From CAZJJZ01 sp964546505 (lineage in GTDB: Bacteria > Patescibacteriota > Gracilibacteria > UBA1369): a stretch of 32,320 bases of DNA. Of this stretch, positions 14,787 to 23,587 are shown piece by piece. How positions within the stretch are numbered: position 1 is the first letter of the stretch; each line of letters opens with the position of its first letter. Below the pieces are notes generated by a model, which was given only the letters and a program-made list of their open reading frames with translations, did no database searches and was not told the origin of the DNA. The position numbers were made by a program, and so were the translations under genes. The stretch is taken from contig CAZJJZ010000015.1 of assembly GCA_964546505.1 (NCBI GenBank), positions 1 to 32,320 on the forward strand. Direction: 5' to 3'.

Positions 14787-15870
14787 GTGGAGATAAAATG
14801 GTTTTCAGGTAGCATTTGCTTTTCAGTAAACCACCTTGTGGGGTGATTAAAAAGGTCAGGATATAGGTATAGCGACCTGTTTGCTTGATCAGACTTATTT
14901 CAAAACCGTCTTTTTTGCCATGGAAAAAGCGATTGATATTGGCAACGAGTGGTGGTGGGGGTTCCAAAATGGTGGTTAAGTTGCCGCGCTGGGGTTTGCT
15001 TAAGGTCGAGTTTAATTCATTAATAAGCTCTAAAATAGTGTCTTGAAAAATTTTGCGATTTTCGGGTGATAAATCTGGCTGTTCATAAGAAGCCAAGTGA
15101 ACTAAGCACATTTGAGTGGTATTGTTGGCGATGGCAATTTCCAGTCTTTTTAGAGCGTCTTTTTCTGCGGCGTTTTCTATATATGTCGGGAAACTCAACT
15201 CTTCTTTGAGGGCTGCTTGTAAGTCCTGCGATTTGATAGGACTAATGCGGATTTCGATGTTTTCCTGATCGTTTAAGCAGTCCAGCATTTGACATTCCAA
15301 TTTTTCCAAACTGTGCGCTTCAAAGAATCCATAGATGGTTGGCCAGTGTTTTTGTAGATGATTCATTAGAGGTAGCCGATCCACTTGAGCGTCAATATTC
15401 TCAAAATGAATGGTTTTTTTTTGCTTGTCCAAGAGTTTTTCCACAATAGTGACAATCTGTTTTTTGAGTCGCAAAATCTGACAATGTTCGTGAAAGGAAA
15501 AGCGATCCAGTGACTTGGCGATCACCAAATTTAGCTGATGATGGACATTGGCCAGGTTTAGCAGAGAAGGGCTTTGCTCAAAATTTTGCAAAGCGTTGTA
15601 AAAGATGTGTCCATTTTCGCTCATAGTGAGATTGTTGAAGAGGCTCCGGTTTTGATCGATAATCTGGACAATTTGAGGAAACAGTTCCGGCAAATCTTCT
15701 GCAAAAAAGACTTGATGATGTGGTAGTTTGGCTTCGATGCCCTGCCAGCTGGGTAATGATGATAGTTGAGAAGTGGCTTTGAAACGACTTTTCTGCTTGT
15801 TTAAATTGGCCAAGATTGAGCTTTCTTGTGCTAAAAAGTGTTCTGAAATATTATTTTTTCGCTGACTCAT
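14779..15870 (-). CDS. Hypothetical protein, 363 aa, mostly helical
   Basis: I do not recognise this protein. It has no signal peptide or membrane segment. The first 240 residues look helical (ELFPQIVQIIDQNRSLFNNL, ILRLKKQIVTIVEKLLDKQK, SLEKLECQMLDCLND). A short Pro-run (ILEPPPPLV) near residue 310 separates them from a C-terminal section with beta character (FEISLIKQTGRYTYILTFLI). Its 3' end overlaps the convergent cohesin-like gene by 8 bp. A possible promoter on the minus strand (TTGTCC, 17 bp, TATTTT, about 15926-15898) would fit a short leader, but both hexamers are weak. No function can be proposed. Confidence 0.72.
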   Translation of the reverse strand: MSQRKNNISEHFLAQESSILANLNKQKSRFKATSQLSSLPSWQGIEAKLPHHQVFFAEDLPELFPQIVQIIDQNRSLFNNLTMSENGHIFYNALQNFEQSPSLLNLANVHHQLNLVIAKSLDRFSFHEHCQILRLKKQIVTIVEKLLDKQKKTIHFENIDAQVDRLPLMNHLQKHWPTIYGFFEAHSLEKLECQMLDCLNDQENIEIRISPIKSQDLQAALKEELSFPTYIENAAEKDALKRLEIAIANNTTQMCLVHLASYEQPDLSPENRKIFQDTILELINELNSTLSKPQRGNLTTILEPPPPLVANINRFFHGKKDGFEISLIKQTGRYTYILTFLITPQGGLLKSKCYLKTILSPLK

Positions 15871-15958
15871 AACTCACTTGATGATTTAGTCAAAAAATAA
15901 TCTGTTTTGATTTTTTGGACAAGTTTTTTGTGACTTGGAAATCTTTTAGCGGTTTTTC

Positions 15959-15986
15959 TTGACTTACAGCAAATTTAAGCTAAAAT
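15959..15986 (+). promoter_or_regulatory. Promoter of rpmG
   Basis: TTGACT (15959-15964), 16 bp, TAAAAT (15981-15986). It has the best -35 in the window, and the leader is about 23 nt. Confidence 0.75.
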
Positions 15987-16015
15987 CCTGGCACGATATT
16001 ATCTCTTTTACTATC

Positions 16016-16204
16016 ATGGCTAAAGGAAAAAGCACCTTCGCGATTTGGAGATGTGAAAAATGTAATAAGCCTCACAAAACTACCGCGTACAACAAGAAGA
16101 ATAATGATAAAATTGCCAAGGAGTTAAGCATGTTCTGCAACTCTCCGGAATGTCGTGCTCATACTACGCACAAGCGAAAGGATTCCAAAAAACCGCAAAA
16201 ATAA
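16016..16204 (+). CDS. rpmG: 50S ribosomal protein L33
   Basis: This is a 62-residue basic protein. It has the L33 pattern: a first zinc-ribbon pair CEKC, the core TTAYNKKNN, and a second Cys pair in CNSPEC followed by HTTHKRK. The second pair is spaced C-x4-C rather than the usual C-x2-C, a two-residue insertion in the knuckle. All four Cys remain, so zinc can still bind. L33 sits on the large subunit near the exit site. The start at ATG 16016 follows from the promoter and family length; the frame open from 15959 is not coding. The next gene begins 20 bp later, so the lipoprotein is probably co-transcribed. Confidence 0.9.
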   Translation: MAKGKSTFAIWRCEKCNKPHKTTAYNKKNNDKIAKELSMFCNSPECRAHTTHKRKDSKKPQK

Positions 16205-16224
16205 TTCATTTAACAATCAGGGAT

Positions 16225-17994
16225 ATGAAAAATTTCAAACAGCTAATCGGAATGTTTGGGGTTTTTTTGGTGTGCTGGTCATTGACAGCTTGCCAAAATA
16301 TTGCACCAACAAAAGAGAAGCAAGCAATTGTTTCGGGTAAGGGGGTGAATATTGAGAGTTTTTTCCCGACTAAGCCGTTGTTGGTTGCAAAACTTGGTGA
16401 AACCGATGCCGCTGTGTTGGGCAAACTGCAAAACCTCTTACAGCAATTTCCGCAAGATCCTCAACTCGATTTGCAGGCCAGGGTCAAGGAGGAGTTGGCT
16501 AAGTCGGAATGGGTGCAAAATTGGCAATTGGATGTTGACCGTGATTTATGGCCGATTTTTGGAGGTAAACCCGAAATGTATTTGACTTTGGAAAGTAAAG
16601 GGCTCAAGGAGGAGAAGATAATGGATGAGAATGGTATGGAGGTAACTACCAGAAAAATTCCTGATTTAACTTTCGTGGCAGTGATTCAGTTGGCGGATGA
16701 GGGCAAAGCTCAAGCCTTGATGGAAAAACTGGTGCAAGAAGGTGTGGTGGAAAATCAAGAAGGTGTTTATCTAACTACCAAAAAAGATTTAGCTGTGAAA
16801 ATTCAGCAGGACGTGGCGGTGGTATCTGATAGGTTGGAAACTTTACAGGCCGCGATAAGCCGAAATAATAGCGGAGCGGTGGCGATTGCCCAGAATGCAA
16901 GTTATCAAGCCCGACTTACAGGTATGACAGGAAATTTGGCTTGGTTGTTTGCTGATTACGGTGAAATTATGCAGATTTTAGAAGGTCTGGATGCCGAGAC
17001 TTTAGCTTTAGCTAAGCAATCTTTACCTTCTGGCGTGGATTTCGAAAATTTTGATAGTTTATTAATACAGATCAAGCCGGAACAGGAGGGGTTACTATTA
17101 TTATCTGATGTGAAAGTAGAAGGTGACAGTTTAGAAAAGTTAAGAGGAGAGCAACGGGAACCTTACCTGGCCGCAAAGTTACCGGGTGAGAATTTGTTGG
17201 TTTATTTGGAAACCTATAATGTATCACCGATGTTAAAGGTTTATGAAGAGGTATTTAGCAATGATCAAAACACCAAAGAAGTGTGGCAGCAATTCAAACA
17301 AATTTTGACTGAACAGGGTTTGGATTGGGAAAAGGATTTTACTCCTTTGTTGAGCAGAGGGGTGGCTTTTGCCATGGATGCAGACAATCAGTACATTCCC
17401 AATTTAGCGTTTTACTTGGATGGTTCAAAGGCTCCAGAAAGTGCCAAAAAAGTAGTTCAGAAACTGAATTTAGCGGTGGATAATTTATTAGCCGAATTGA
17501 AGAAAGAGAATGAACAATTTGGTTTGCTGGTTAGTAAATCAGAGGTGACACCGCAAAGTGCCTGGAAATTGAAATTTAATTTCGATTTGGTGGCAGCGGC
17601 ATCTCCAGAAAAAGCTCGTCAAAAATTAAGTGCGCAAAAGTTGGAATTAAATTACGGTGTAAATGAAGCTGGAATGGTTTATGTGGCATTGAAACCTGAC
17701 GCTTTAGCCCAATTAAATCAACCCAAAGCAACAGTGGTCCAGAATAGCGATTTGCGATCTGCCAGAAAGTTATTGGAAGAATATAATTTGGACTTGAGTT
17801 ATTTTTCGATTCGAAATTTACTTCTTTATGTTGATCAAATTGTGGCGTTGGCAGCTGATTTTGAAGCGGGTTTGGATCTGACTCAATATCNNNNNNNNNN
17901 ATACTTGTCGCCTTTGAAAGACGTTGTAGTTGGTTACCGAAAGGCAAAAGATGGTGTGTTGAGTTCTGCGATTTTTGTGCGAATTAGTAAATAG
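16225..17994 (+). CDS. DUF3352-like lipoprotein
   Basis: This is a protein of about 589 residues. Its signal peptide ends in a lipobox (LTAC, C23), so it should be lipid-anchored on the outer face of the membrane. The body has the features of DUF3352: an opening strand (FFPTKPLLVAKLGE), FVAVIQLADEGKAQALMEKL, later repeats of the type NLAFYLDGSKAPESAKKVVQ, and DFENFDSLLIQIKPEQEGLL. The function of the family is unknown. A 10-N gap (17891-17900) lies near the C-terminus; the frame is correct across it. ATG 16225 is chosen because it begins the lipoprotein signal; the longer frame from 16150 overlaps rpmG. An AGGGAT before the start is the nearest thing to a Shine-Dalgarno in this window and is weak. 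Confidence 0.8.
   Translation: MKNFKQLIGMFGVFLVCWSLTACQNIAPTKEKQAIVSGKGVNIESFFPTKPLLVAKLGETDAAVLGKLQNLLQQFPQDPQLDLQARVKEELAKSEWVQNWQLDVDRDLWPIFGGKPEMYLTLESKGLKEEKIMDENGMEVTTRKIPDLTFVAVIQLADEGKAQALMEKLVQEGVVENQEGVYLTTKKDLAVKIQQDVAVVSDRLETLQAAISRNNSGAVAIAQNASYQARLTGMTGNLAWLFADYGEIMQILEGLDAETLALAKQSLPSGVDFENFDSLLIQIKPEQEGLLLLSDVKVEGDSLEKLRGEQREPYLAAKLPGENLLVYLETYNVSPMLKVYEEVFSNDQNTKEVWQQFKQILTEQGLDWEKDFTPLLSRGVAFAMDADNQYIPNLAFYLDGSKAPESAKKVVQKLNLAVDNLLAELKKENEQFGLLVSKSEVTPQSAWKLKFNFDLVAAASPEKARQKLSAQKLELNYGVNEAGMVYVALKPDALAQLNQPKATVVQNSDLRSARKLLEEYNLDLSYFSIRNLLLYVDQIVALAADFEAGLDLTQYXXXXYLSPLKDVVVGYRKAKDGVLSSAIFVRISK
17891..17900. other. Assembly gap (10 N)
   Basis: Ten undetermined bases inside the DUF3352-like gene. 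Coding continues in the same frame on both sides. Confidence 0.99.
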
Positions 17995-17999
17995 TTTGA

Positions 18000-18028
18000 T
18001 TGTTTTTTGAAAGTCTTGAGCCTATAAT
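18000..18028 (+). promoter_or_regulatory. Promoter of the MacAB-like operon
   Basis: TTGTTT (18000-18005), 17 bp, TATAAT (18023-18028). The leader to ATG 18057 is about 22 nt. Confidence 0.75.
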
Positions 18029-18056
18029 CGGTCAGCAAAAAAATTAATTGAATTGT

Positions 18057-20042
18057 ATGCAAAAGGAAAAGGAATCCCTTAAGGATGGCTTGGGTCAGGA
18101 ATTGGGTGTTCAACACGCCTTGAAGAAGAAAAAGCGCAAATGGAGGTGGTTGCTGTTGGCTGTGGCAATAGTACTGGGAGCAGGCGTTACTTACGCTGTA
18201 TTTAGCGGCGGACAAGTAAGTTATGAATTTGTTAAAGCTGCCAAGAAAGATTTACAGGAAACCGTGGAAATAACCGGAAATGTAGAGGCTGACGCGACAA
18301 TTGCTCTGAGTTTCCAGGCAAGTGGTCGTCTGGCCAAGCTGTCTTACGACACTGGAGATAAAGTCAAAAAGGGTGAAGTGATTGCTGAGTTGGATAATAA
18401 GGAGCAAAAGTTGACCATGGAACGTTCGGTTGCTCAACTTGCTGCGGCTGAAGCGGAATTGGCAGCTAGACTGGCGGGGTCCACTAATGAACAGATTAAA
18501 ATTGCAGAAGTACAAGTCGAGCAGGCAGAGGTTAATTATCGCAAAATTGAACGCGATTTGGAAAATGCCAAGGAGGAATTGGAGTTAATCAAAAAGAAAT
18601 ATTTGGAGGATGAAAAGAAATCCGCTTTGATGGTTAAAGATGCTGAGGATAAATTGGAGTTCGCCAAGAAAAATCAGACCAATACTGGAAATACCGATAC
18701 TCAATCGGTTGCCAATGCGCAAAAAGACTTGGCCAATCAGTTGCTGTCGACGGCGGCCACTATGCAGTCAGCTTTATTGAACTTGAAATCGGTGATAGTT
18801 AATGATGGACTTTCCGCATTGGGGCAAGATTTTAATCGTTTGGACTATGTCAGAGTCAATGAGGCACAACGGATTTATTTTGAAGTGAAAGATGATTTTG
18901 AAGAACTTCAAGCCGAGTTAAAAGCTGGTTCAAATTTTACTGTGGCAGAGTTGAAGCAATTTACCGCTGATTTGACCTTACAAATGAATTCATTACTTAC
19001 TGCTCAAAAATTGACCAGTGATGCACTGAGTATTTTGCCTCCTTCTTCTACTCTGACAGAACAGGAAATTGCTAATTTGAAAGCTCAGATTTTGGGAGAT
19101 AGTGCGGCGATCAGTTCAGCGATTACCTTACTGAACGGTCAATTACAAAAACTGATTAATGCGGAATTGGGAATACTTACCAGTGGTGATGCCAAAAATG
19201 CAGAAGTGACTGCCGCCCAGAATCTCTATGATCAGCAGGTGCAAAGTGCGGCTCAATTGAAAATTGATCATCAAGTGGATTTGAATGCGAGACAAACTCA
19301 AATTGAAGGTTATCAGTCACAACTGGAAATTCAGAGTGCTGCGATCGCTTCGGCAAAAGCAAATTTAGCACAAGTTAAAGCCGGACCCCGAGCAGTTGAC
19401 GTTCAAGCACTGCGCGCGCAGATTGCCGCTGCAAAAATTGATGTTCAATTGAGGAATGAAGACTATGAAAAAACTTTACTGCGCGCGCCAACTGATGGAA
19501 TTTTATCCAGAAGAAATGCCGATGTTGGTGAACAGATTTCTGGAGCTTTCAGTGCCAGTGCATCAAGTTCTATCCCGGTATTTGAGATGATTTCGGCCAG
19601 CAAATACAAAATCAAAGCAGATATTGCTGAGGTGGATATTGGTAAAATTCAAGTTGGTGACAAAGCGGCCATTGTCTTGGATGCCGTCAATGATACCAAA
19701 TTCGAAGGTACAATTGTACGAATTGATCCGGTTTCTACCGAGGTACAAGATGTGGTTTTTTATAAAGCGGAAATTGTCATTGATTCAGAAGATGCTCGTA
19801 TTATGCCTGGTATGACAGCAAATGTAGAAATCGTACTCAATGAAGTTAAAGATGCCATCACAGTACCAGAAAGAGCGGTACAAAGAGATGGTACAGAAAG
19901 ATTCGTGCGAGTTTTGGATCAGGACAAGAAAGTACAGAAATTGCCGGTTACAACAGGTATTCGCAGTTTGAGTGGAGACTTGGAGGTGAAAACCGGTTTG
20001 ACTGATGGTCAAGAAATTATCTTAAGAATAGTCACCAATTAA
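18057..20042 (+). CDS. HlyD/MacA-family adaptor with very long coiled coil
   Basis: This is a 661-residue adaptor subunit. A cytosolic basic stretch is followed by one membrane segment (about 30-50, WLLLAVAIVLGAGVTYAVF). The lipoyl-like half (about 70-118, FQASGRLAKLSYDTGDKVKKG) leads into a helical region of some 350 residues rich in Ala, Gln, Glu and Lys. The second lipoyl half resumes at residue 476 (RAPTDGILSRRNADVGE), followed by the beta-barrel and membrane-proximal domains (VPERAVQRDG). E. coli MacA is about 370 residues, so the hairpin here is far longer. It could span a thick wall in a cell without an outer membrane. The gene heads an operon with an ATPase and two permeases; its TAA overlaps the next ATG by one base. 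The name macA is not used because the substrate is unknown. Confidence 0.87.
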   Translation: MQKEKESLKDGLGQELGVQHALKKKKRKWRWLLLAVAIVLGAGVTYAVFSGGQVSYEFVKAAKKDLQETVEITGNVEADATIALSFQASGRLAKLSYDTGDKVKKGEVIAELDNKEQKLTMERSVAQLAAAEAELAARLAGSTNEQIKIAEVQVEQAEVNYRKIERDLENAKEELELIKKKYLEDEKKSALMVKDAEDKLEFAKKNQTNTGNTDTQSVANAQKDLANQLLSTAATMQSALLNLKSVIVNDGLSALGQDFNRLDYVRVNEAQRIYFEVKDDFEELQAELKAGSNFTVAELKQFTADLTLQMNSLLTAQKLTSDALSILPPSSTLTEQEIANLKAQILGDSAAISSAITLLNGQLQKLINAELGILTSGDAKNAEVTAAQNLYDQQVQSAAQLKIDHQVDLNARQTQIEGYQSQLEIQSAAIASAKANLAQVKAGPRAVDVQALRAQIAAAKIDVQLRNEDYEKTLLRAPTDGILSRRNADVGEQISGAFSASASSSIPVFEMISASKYKIKADIAEVDIGKIQVGDKAAIVLDAVNDTKFEGTIVRIDPVSTEVQDVVFYKAEIVIDSEDARIMPGMTANVEIVLNEVKDAITVPERAVQRDGTERFVRVLDQDKKVQKLPVTTGIRSLSGDLEVKTGLTDGQEIILRIVTN

Positions 20043-20755
20043 TGGAAAATATTATTGAAATCTCGAATTTAAAGAAAACTTATTATGGTGATGAAGTCGC
20101 GACTTCGGTTTTGCATGGCGTCAGCTTAAACATCAAGAAGGGTGAATTCGTTGCTATCATGGGACCTTCCGGTTCCGGTAAGTCCACCTTGATGCATATT
20201 CTGGGTTTTTTGGACACGCCCACTAGCGGTCAATATATTTTTGAGGGCATGGACGTCAGTAAACTGACTGAAGATGATTTGGCCATGGTACGCAAAGAGC
20301 GTATCGGTTTTGTGTTCCAAGCTTTTTTTCTGTTACCCAGAGCAAGTGTTTTGGAGAATGTGATGTTGCCTCTACTGTATCATTCTCATGCTCATGGTCA
20401 TGAAACTGCGAAGAAAGCTTTGGAATCAGTAGGTTTATCGCATCGTATCAATTATCTGCCAACCAATTTGTCCGGAGGAGAAAAGCAAAGAGTGGCTATT
20501 GCTCGCGCACTGGTCAACAAACCATCGGTGATTTTTGCTGATGAACCTACCGGAAATCTAGATAGTAAATCCGGTAAACAGGTGATGAATATCTTTCAAC
20601 AACTTAATAAACTGGGACATACTATTATTTTGGTGACTCACGAAAGTACAACAGCGCAACATGCCGAAAGGATTATCCGTATCAAAGATGGTTTGATTGA
20701 GTCTGAGGAAAAGGTGGTTGATCGTATACTCTATGGGGAAGAATTGTTGAAATAA
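20042..20755 (+). CDS. MacB/LolD-type ABC transporter ATPase
   Basis: This is a 237-residue ATPase. It has Walker A GPSGSGKST (41-49), the Q loop FVFQAFFLLPR, the signature LSGGEKQRVAIARAL (about 143-157), Walker B VIFADEPTGNLD (about 163-174) and the switch His in LVTHE. The GNLD after Walker B is typical of the MacB/LolD/FtsE class, which drives mechanical or lateral transport of peptides, lipids or siderophores by means of FtsX-type permeases. Its start overlaps the adaptor stop (TAATG). The C-terminus is short and carries no extra domain. It should work with one or both permeases that follow. Confidence 0.94.
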   Translation: MENIIEISNLKKTYYGDEVATSVLHGVSLNIKKGEFVAIMGPSGSGKSTLMHILGFLDTPTSGQYIFEGMDVSKLTEDDLAMVRKERIGFVFQAFFLLPRASVLENVMLPLLYHSHAHGHETAKKALESVGLSHRINYLPTNLSGGEKQRVAIARALVNKPSVIFADEPTGNLDSKSGKQVMNIFQQLNKLGHTIILVTHESTTAQHAERIIRIKDGLIESEEKVVDRILYGEELLK

Positions 20756-20756
20756 C

Positions 20757-22001
20757 ATGAACATTGCTCGTTTAATCAAATTTGCCCGTATTGCCCTAGT
20801 TTCCTTGAAAGAAAATAAAAAGCAGGCTGTTTTGACTATGCTGGGAATTGTTATTGGTATTGCTGCGGTGATAGCCATTTTATCTTTGGGTAAGGGAGCC
20901 GAAAAACTGATTCTGTCTTCTGTAGAGAGTTTTGGTAATCGTTCAATATTTGTACAACCAGGAGGTGGTACGCGTGGAGGCCCACCCAGTGTCACGGCTT
21001 TGGATAAAGTTAAATTCAAGGATTATCTGGCTTTGTTGAAATTGGAATATTTGGAAGATGTCACGCCGATTTTAGTGAAACAGGGAACTGTGGCCTTCGG
21101 GAATGTTGTACAAAAAACGCCTATAGTGGGTTCCAATGAAAATTATTCCACTGCTTTGCGTATCAATATGCTGGATGGAAGGGATTTGGAATCTTTTGAT
21201 ATCAATAATAGTGCCAAGGTGGTGGTTTTGGGGTTGAAAATGGCTCGTGAGCTGTTTGGAGAGCAAGATCCAATCGGCGAAAGAGTAAAGGTCAATAATA
21301 TCAATTTTACCGTCATTGGTGTGTATGATAAACAGGGTCAGAGATTTTTTCAGGATTTTGATAAAAGAATTGTCATCCCCATCTCGGTGATGCGTAATGA
21401 AATTATGGGTGTTGATTATGTCACTTCGATTTTGGCCAATGTCAAAAGCGATTATACGATAGAAGAAGTAGTCGATGATTTGCGCTTCTTTATTCGCAAA
21501 CGACATGCGCTTTTTAATCCCGATAATGATCCCAACAAAGATGATTTCCGGGTGGTAAGCCAGGTGGATAGCGCCAAGACTTTTCAGGGAATATCTGATG
21601 CTATTTCAATTTTTTTGGTGATGGTGGCGGCCATATCTTTGTTGGTAGGTGGCATAGGAATCATGAATATTATGTTTGTTTCGGTCAGTGAAAGAACTCG
21701 TGAAATTGGTTTGCGAAAGGCGGTTGGAGCGACTGGCGGAGACATCTTGTTACAATTTTTGATTGAGGCGGTGGTAATCACATTCACTGCTGGTTTGATT
21801 GGGGTGGTGTTGGGTATCGGCTTTTCCTATTTGGCTTCTTTAATCATTGTGCAATTCAGTGAGCAGTGGCAGTTTATCGTGACCATTGATTCGGTGGTTG
21901 TGGCGTTTGTAGTGAGTGTTTTGATCGGTTTAACGTTTGGTTTGTATCCCGCGCGTAAAGCCGCTAGATTAAGTCCTATTGAAGCATTAAGACAAGAATA
22001 A
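20757..22001 (+). CDS. MacB/FtsX-type ABC permease, first copy
   Basis: This is a 414-residue permease. The N-terminal part ALVSLKENKKQAVLTMLGIV contains the first helix. A large extracytoplasmic MacB_PCD-like domain follows (about residues 45-275). Three more helices lie near 280-305 (IFLVMVAAISLLVGGIGIMN), 330-350 and 375-395, and it ends in YPARKAARLSPIEALRQE. The motifs SERTREIGLRKAVGA and YPARKAA are family hallmarks. In MacB the ATPase is fused; here it is a separate gene just before. The stop overlaps the start of the second permease by one base (TAATG). Confidence 0.92.
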   Translation: MNIARLIKFARIALVSLKENKKQAVLTMLGIVIGIAAVIAILSLGKGAEKLILSSVESFGNRSIFVQPGGGTRGGPPSVTALDKVKFKDYLALLKLEYLEDVTPILVKQGTVAFGNVVQKTPIVGSNENYSTALRINMLDGRDLESFDINNSAKVVVLGLKMARELFGEQDPIGERVKVNNINFTVIGVYDKQGQRFFQDFDKRIVIPISVMRNEIMGVDYVTSILANVKSDYTIEEVVDDLRFFIRKRHALFNPDNDPNKDDFRVVSQVDSAKTFQGISDAISIFLVMVAAISLLVGGIGIMNIMFVSVSERTREIGLRKAVGATGGDILLQFLIEAVVITFTAGLIGVVLGIGFSYLASLIIVQFSEQWQFIVTIDSVVVAFVVSVLIGLTFGLYPARKAARLSPIEALRQE

Positions 22002-23239
22002 TGATAAATAAAATTTTCAAATATGGGCGGGTGGGATGGCTTTCCATCAAAGAAAATTTGGCCAGAACAGCCTTGACCATGTTGGGAATTATTATCGGTG
22101 TAGGTTCGGTAATTCTGATGACTTCTTTGGGATTGGGTGCCGAAAGTTACATCCTGGGATCTGTGGCTACTTTTGGTCCGGATTTGTTGTATATCAATCC
22201 AGGCTCTCCGGATGAAGGTTTGGCAGGTTCCATTACTTCTGTGGACCGTCTCAAGTATCGTGATTATTTGGCTTTGCGTAATGTAGATTTCTTGAAGGAT
22301 GTAACGCCTTTTTTGGCCTATGACGGTATTATCACCTATCAAGACAAAAATGAAAAAATTCAAATTATTGGTGGAAATAAAAATTACACAACTGCGGTGA
22401 ATTATTTTCCTTTGATCGGGCGTTTCATTGATGATAATGATGTTTCAATGGCTGCAAAAAATGTGGTGTTGGGCAAAAAATTAGCCGAAAGATTATTTGG
22501 AGAATCATCCAATCCGGTTGGCCAGCCAGTCAAAATCAAAAATATCAGTTTCAATGTGATCGGTGTGATGGAAGAACAGGGAGGTAATGCTTTTGAAAAC
22601 TATGATGATATGGCTTTTATCCCCATCACCACCATGCAGAGCTATTTGTTTAATGTGGATTTTGTGATGACAATAATTGCCAGGGCAACAGTGCCAATGG
22701 AAGAGGCAATTACTTTAACCAAAGAGACGGTACGCAAATTGCATCGTATTGATAATCCCGATGATATACCGGCTAAAGATGATTTCAATGTTGTGAGCCA
22801 AGAACAGGCTTTGGATATTTTTAAAACTGTTTCTAATGTTTTGACCTATTTTATTGTGGCCATTGCCTCCATTTCCTTACTGGTTGGAGGGGTGGGAATT
22901 ATGAATATTATGTACGTAGCTGTTAATCAAAGAACCAGGGAAATTGGTTTGAGGAAAGCGGTGGGTGCGACTGGATTTGATATTCTGTTACAATTCTTGA
23001 TTGAAGCAGTTTTAATTACAGTGATTGGTGGTTTGATTGGAATTGTGGCCGGGCTGGGTTTGGCTTTTCTGATTTCTTTGATTGTTAAAAACTTTTTGGC
23101 CAATTGGGCATTCGGTGTTAACTGGGGAGCGGTACTGGCGTCTTCATTGATTTCAGTTTTGATAGGAGTGGTTTTTGGTCTCTATCCCGCCAAAAAAGCT
23201 GCCGCCAAGGATCCAATTGAATCTTTAAGATATGAGTAA
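22001..23239 (+). CDS. MacB/FtsX-type ABC permease, second copy
   Basis: This is a 412-residue paralogue of the preceding gene with the same plan. WLSIKENLARTALTMLGIII begins the first helix. A periplasmic-type domain follows, then three C-terminal helices (LTYFIVAIASISLLVGGVGI, VGIMNIMYVAV, NQRTREIGLRKAVGATGFDI). It ends with YPAKKAAAKDPIESLRYE. Many stretches match the first copy closely, while the extracytoplasmic domains differ. This points to gene duplication and a heterodimeric permease served by one ATPase. It is translationally coupled to both neighbours by TAATG junctions. The substrate is unknown. Confidence 0.92.
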   Translation: MINKIFKYGRVGWLSIKENLARTALTMLGIIIGVGSVILMTSLGLGAESYILGSVATFGPDLLYINPGSPDEGLAGSITSVDRLKYRDYLALRNVDFLKDVTPFLAYDGIITYQDKNEKIQIIGGNKNYTTAVNYFPLIGRFIDDNDVSMAAKNVVLGKKLAERLFGESSNPVGQPVKIKNISFNVIGVMEEQGGNAFENYDDMAFIPITTMQSYLFNVDFVMTIIARATVPMEEAITLTKETVRKLHRIDNPDDIPAKDDFNVVSQEQALDIFKTVSNVLTYFIVAIASISLLVGGVGIMNIMYVAVNQRTREIGLRKAVGATGFDILLQFLIEAVLITVIGGLIGIVAGLGLAFLISLIVKNFLANWAFGVNWGAVLASSLISVLIGVVFGLYPAKKAAAKDPIESLRYE

Positions 23240-23538
23240 TGGCTAGTGAACAAAAAATTCAGGAACTATATAAAGTAGCATTGAGCAGTGGTTTTTTTAA
23301 AGATCTTAAAACCGAAGACTTATTAATTGCCTGTCAAAGTTATCAGCAGAACTCTGATCAGGAAATTGATATTGCGATTAAAAATATGCAGAATACTCAG
23401 CAAAAGCAATTTGCGTTAAAGGCGAAAAAAGAGCTTAAAAGAAAGGATTTTGCCAGAAATAAATTGGCAGAAACAAATGACAGAAAGTTGGAATTACAAA
23501 AGGCTGACGAATTACTCAAAAAGCTGATGGAAGATTGA
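23239..23538 (+). CDS. Small charged protein coupled to the export operon
   Basis: This is a 99-residue soluble protein, very rich in Lys, Gln and Glu. It forms a probable helical hairpin: QELYKVALSSGFFKDLKTED, then CQSYQQNSDQEIDIAIKNMQ and a long basic helix AKKELKRKDFARNKLAETND. I do not recognise it. Its ATG overlaps the permease stop (TAATG), so it is translated with the transporter and may be an accessory of it. The next gene's promoter overlaps its 3' end. Confidence 0.65.
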   Translation: MASEQKIQELYKVALSSGFFKDLKTEDLLIACQSYQQNSDQEIDIAIKNMQNTQQKQFALKAKKELKRKDFARNKLAETNDRKLELQKADELLKKLMED

Positions 23539-23563
23539 AGGCTTTGTAAAATTGTGTTAGAAT
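23535..23563 (+). promoter_or_regulatory. Promoter of the gene at 23588, extended -10
   Basis: TTGAAG (23535-23540), 17 bp ending in TGT (23555-23557), TAGAAT (23558-23563). The -35 overlaps the stop codon of the gene before it. The leader is about 18 nt. Confidence 0.7.
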
Positions 23564-23587
23564 AAGCAGAATACTTAAATCAATCTT

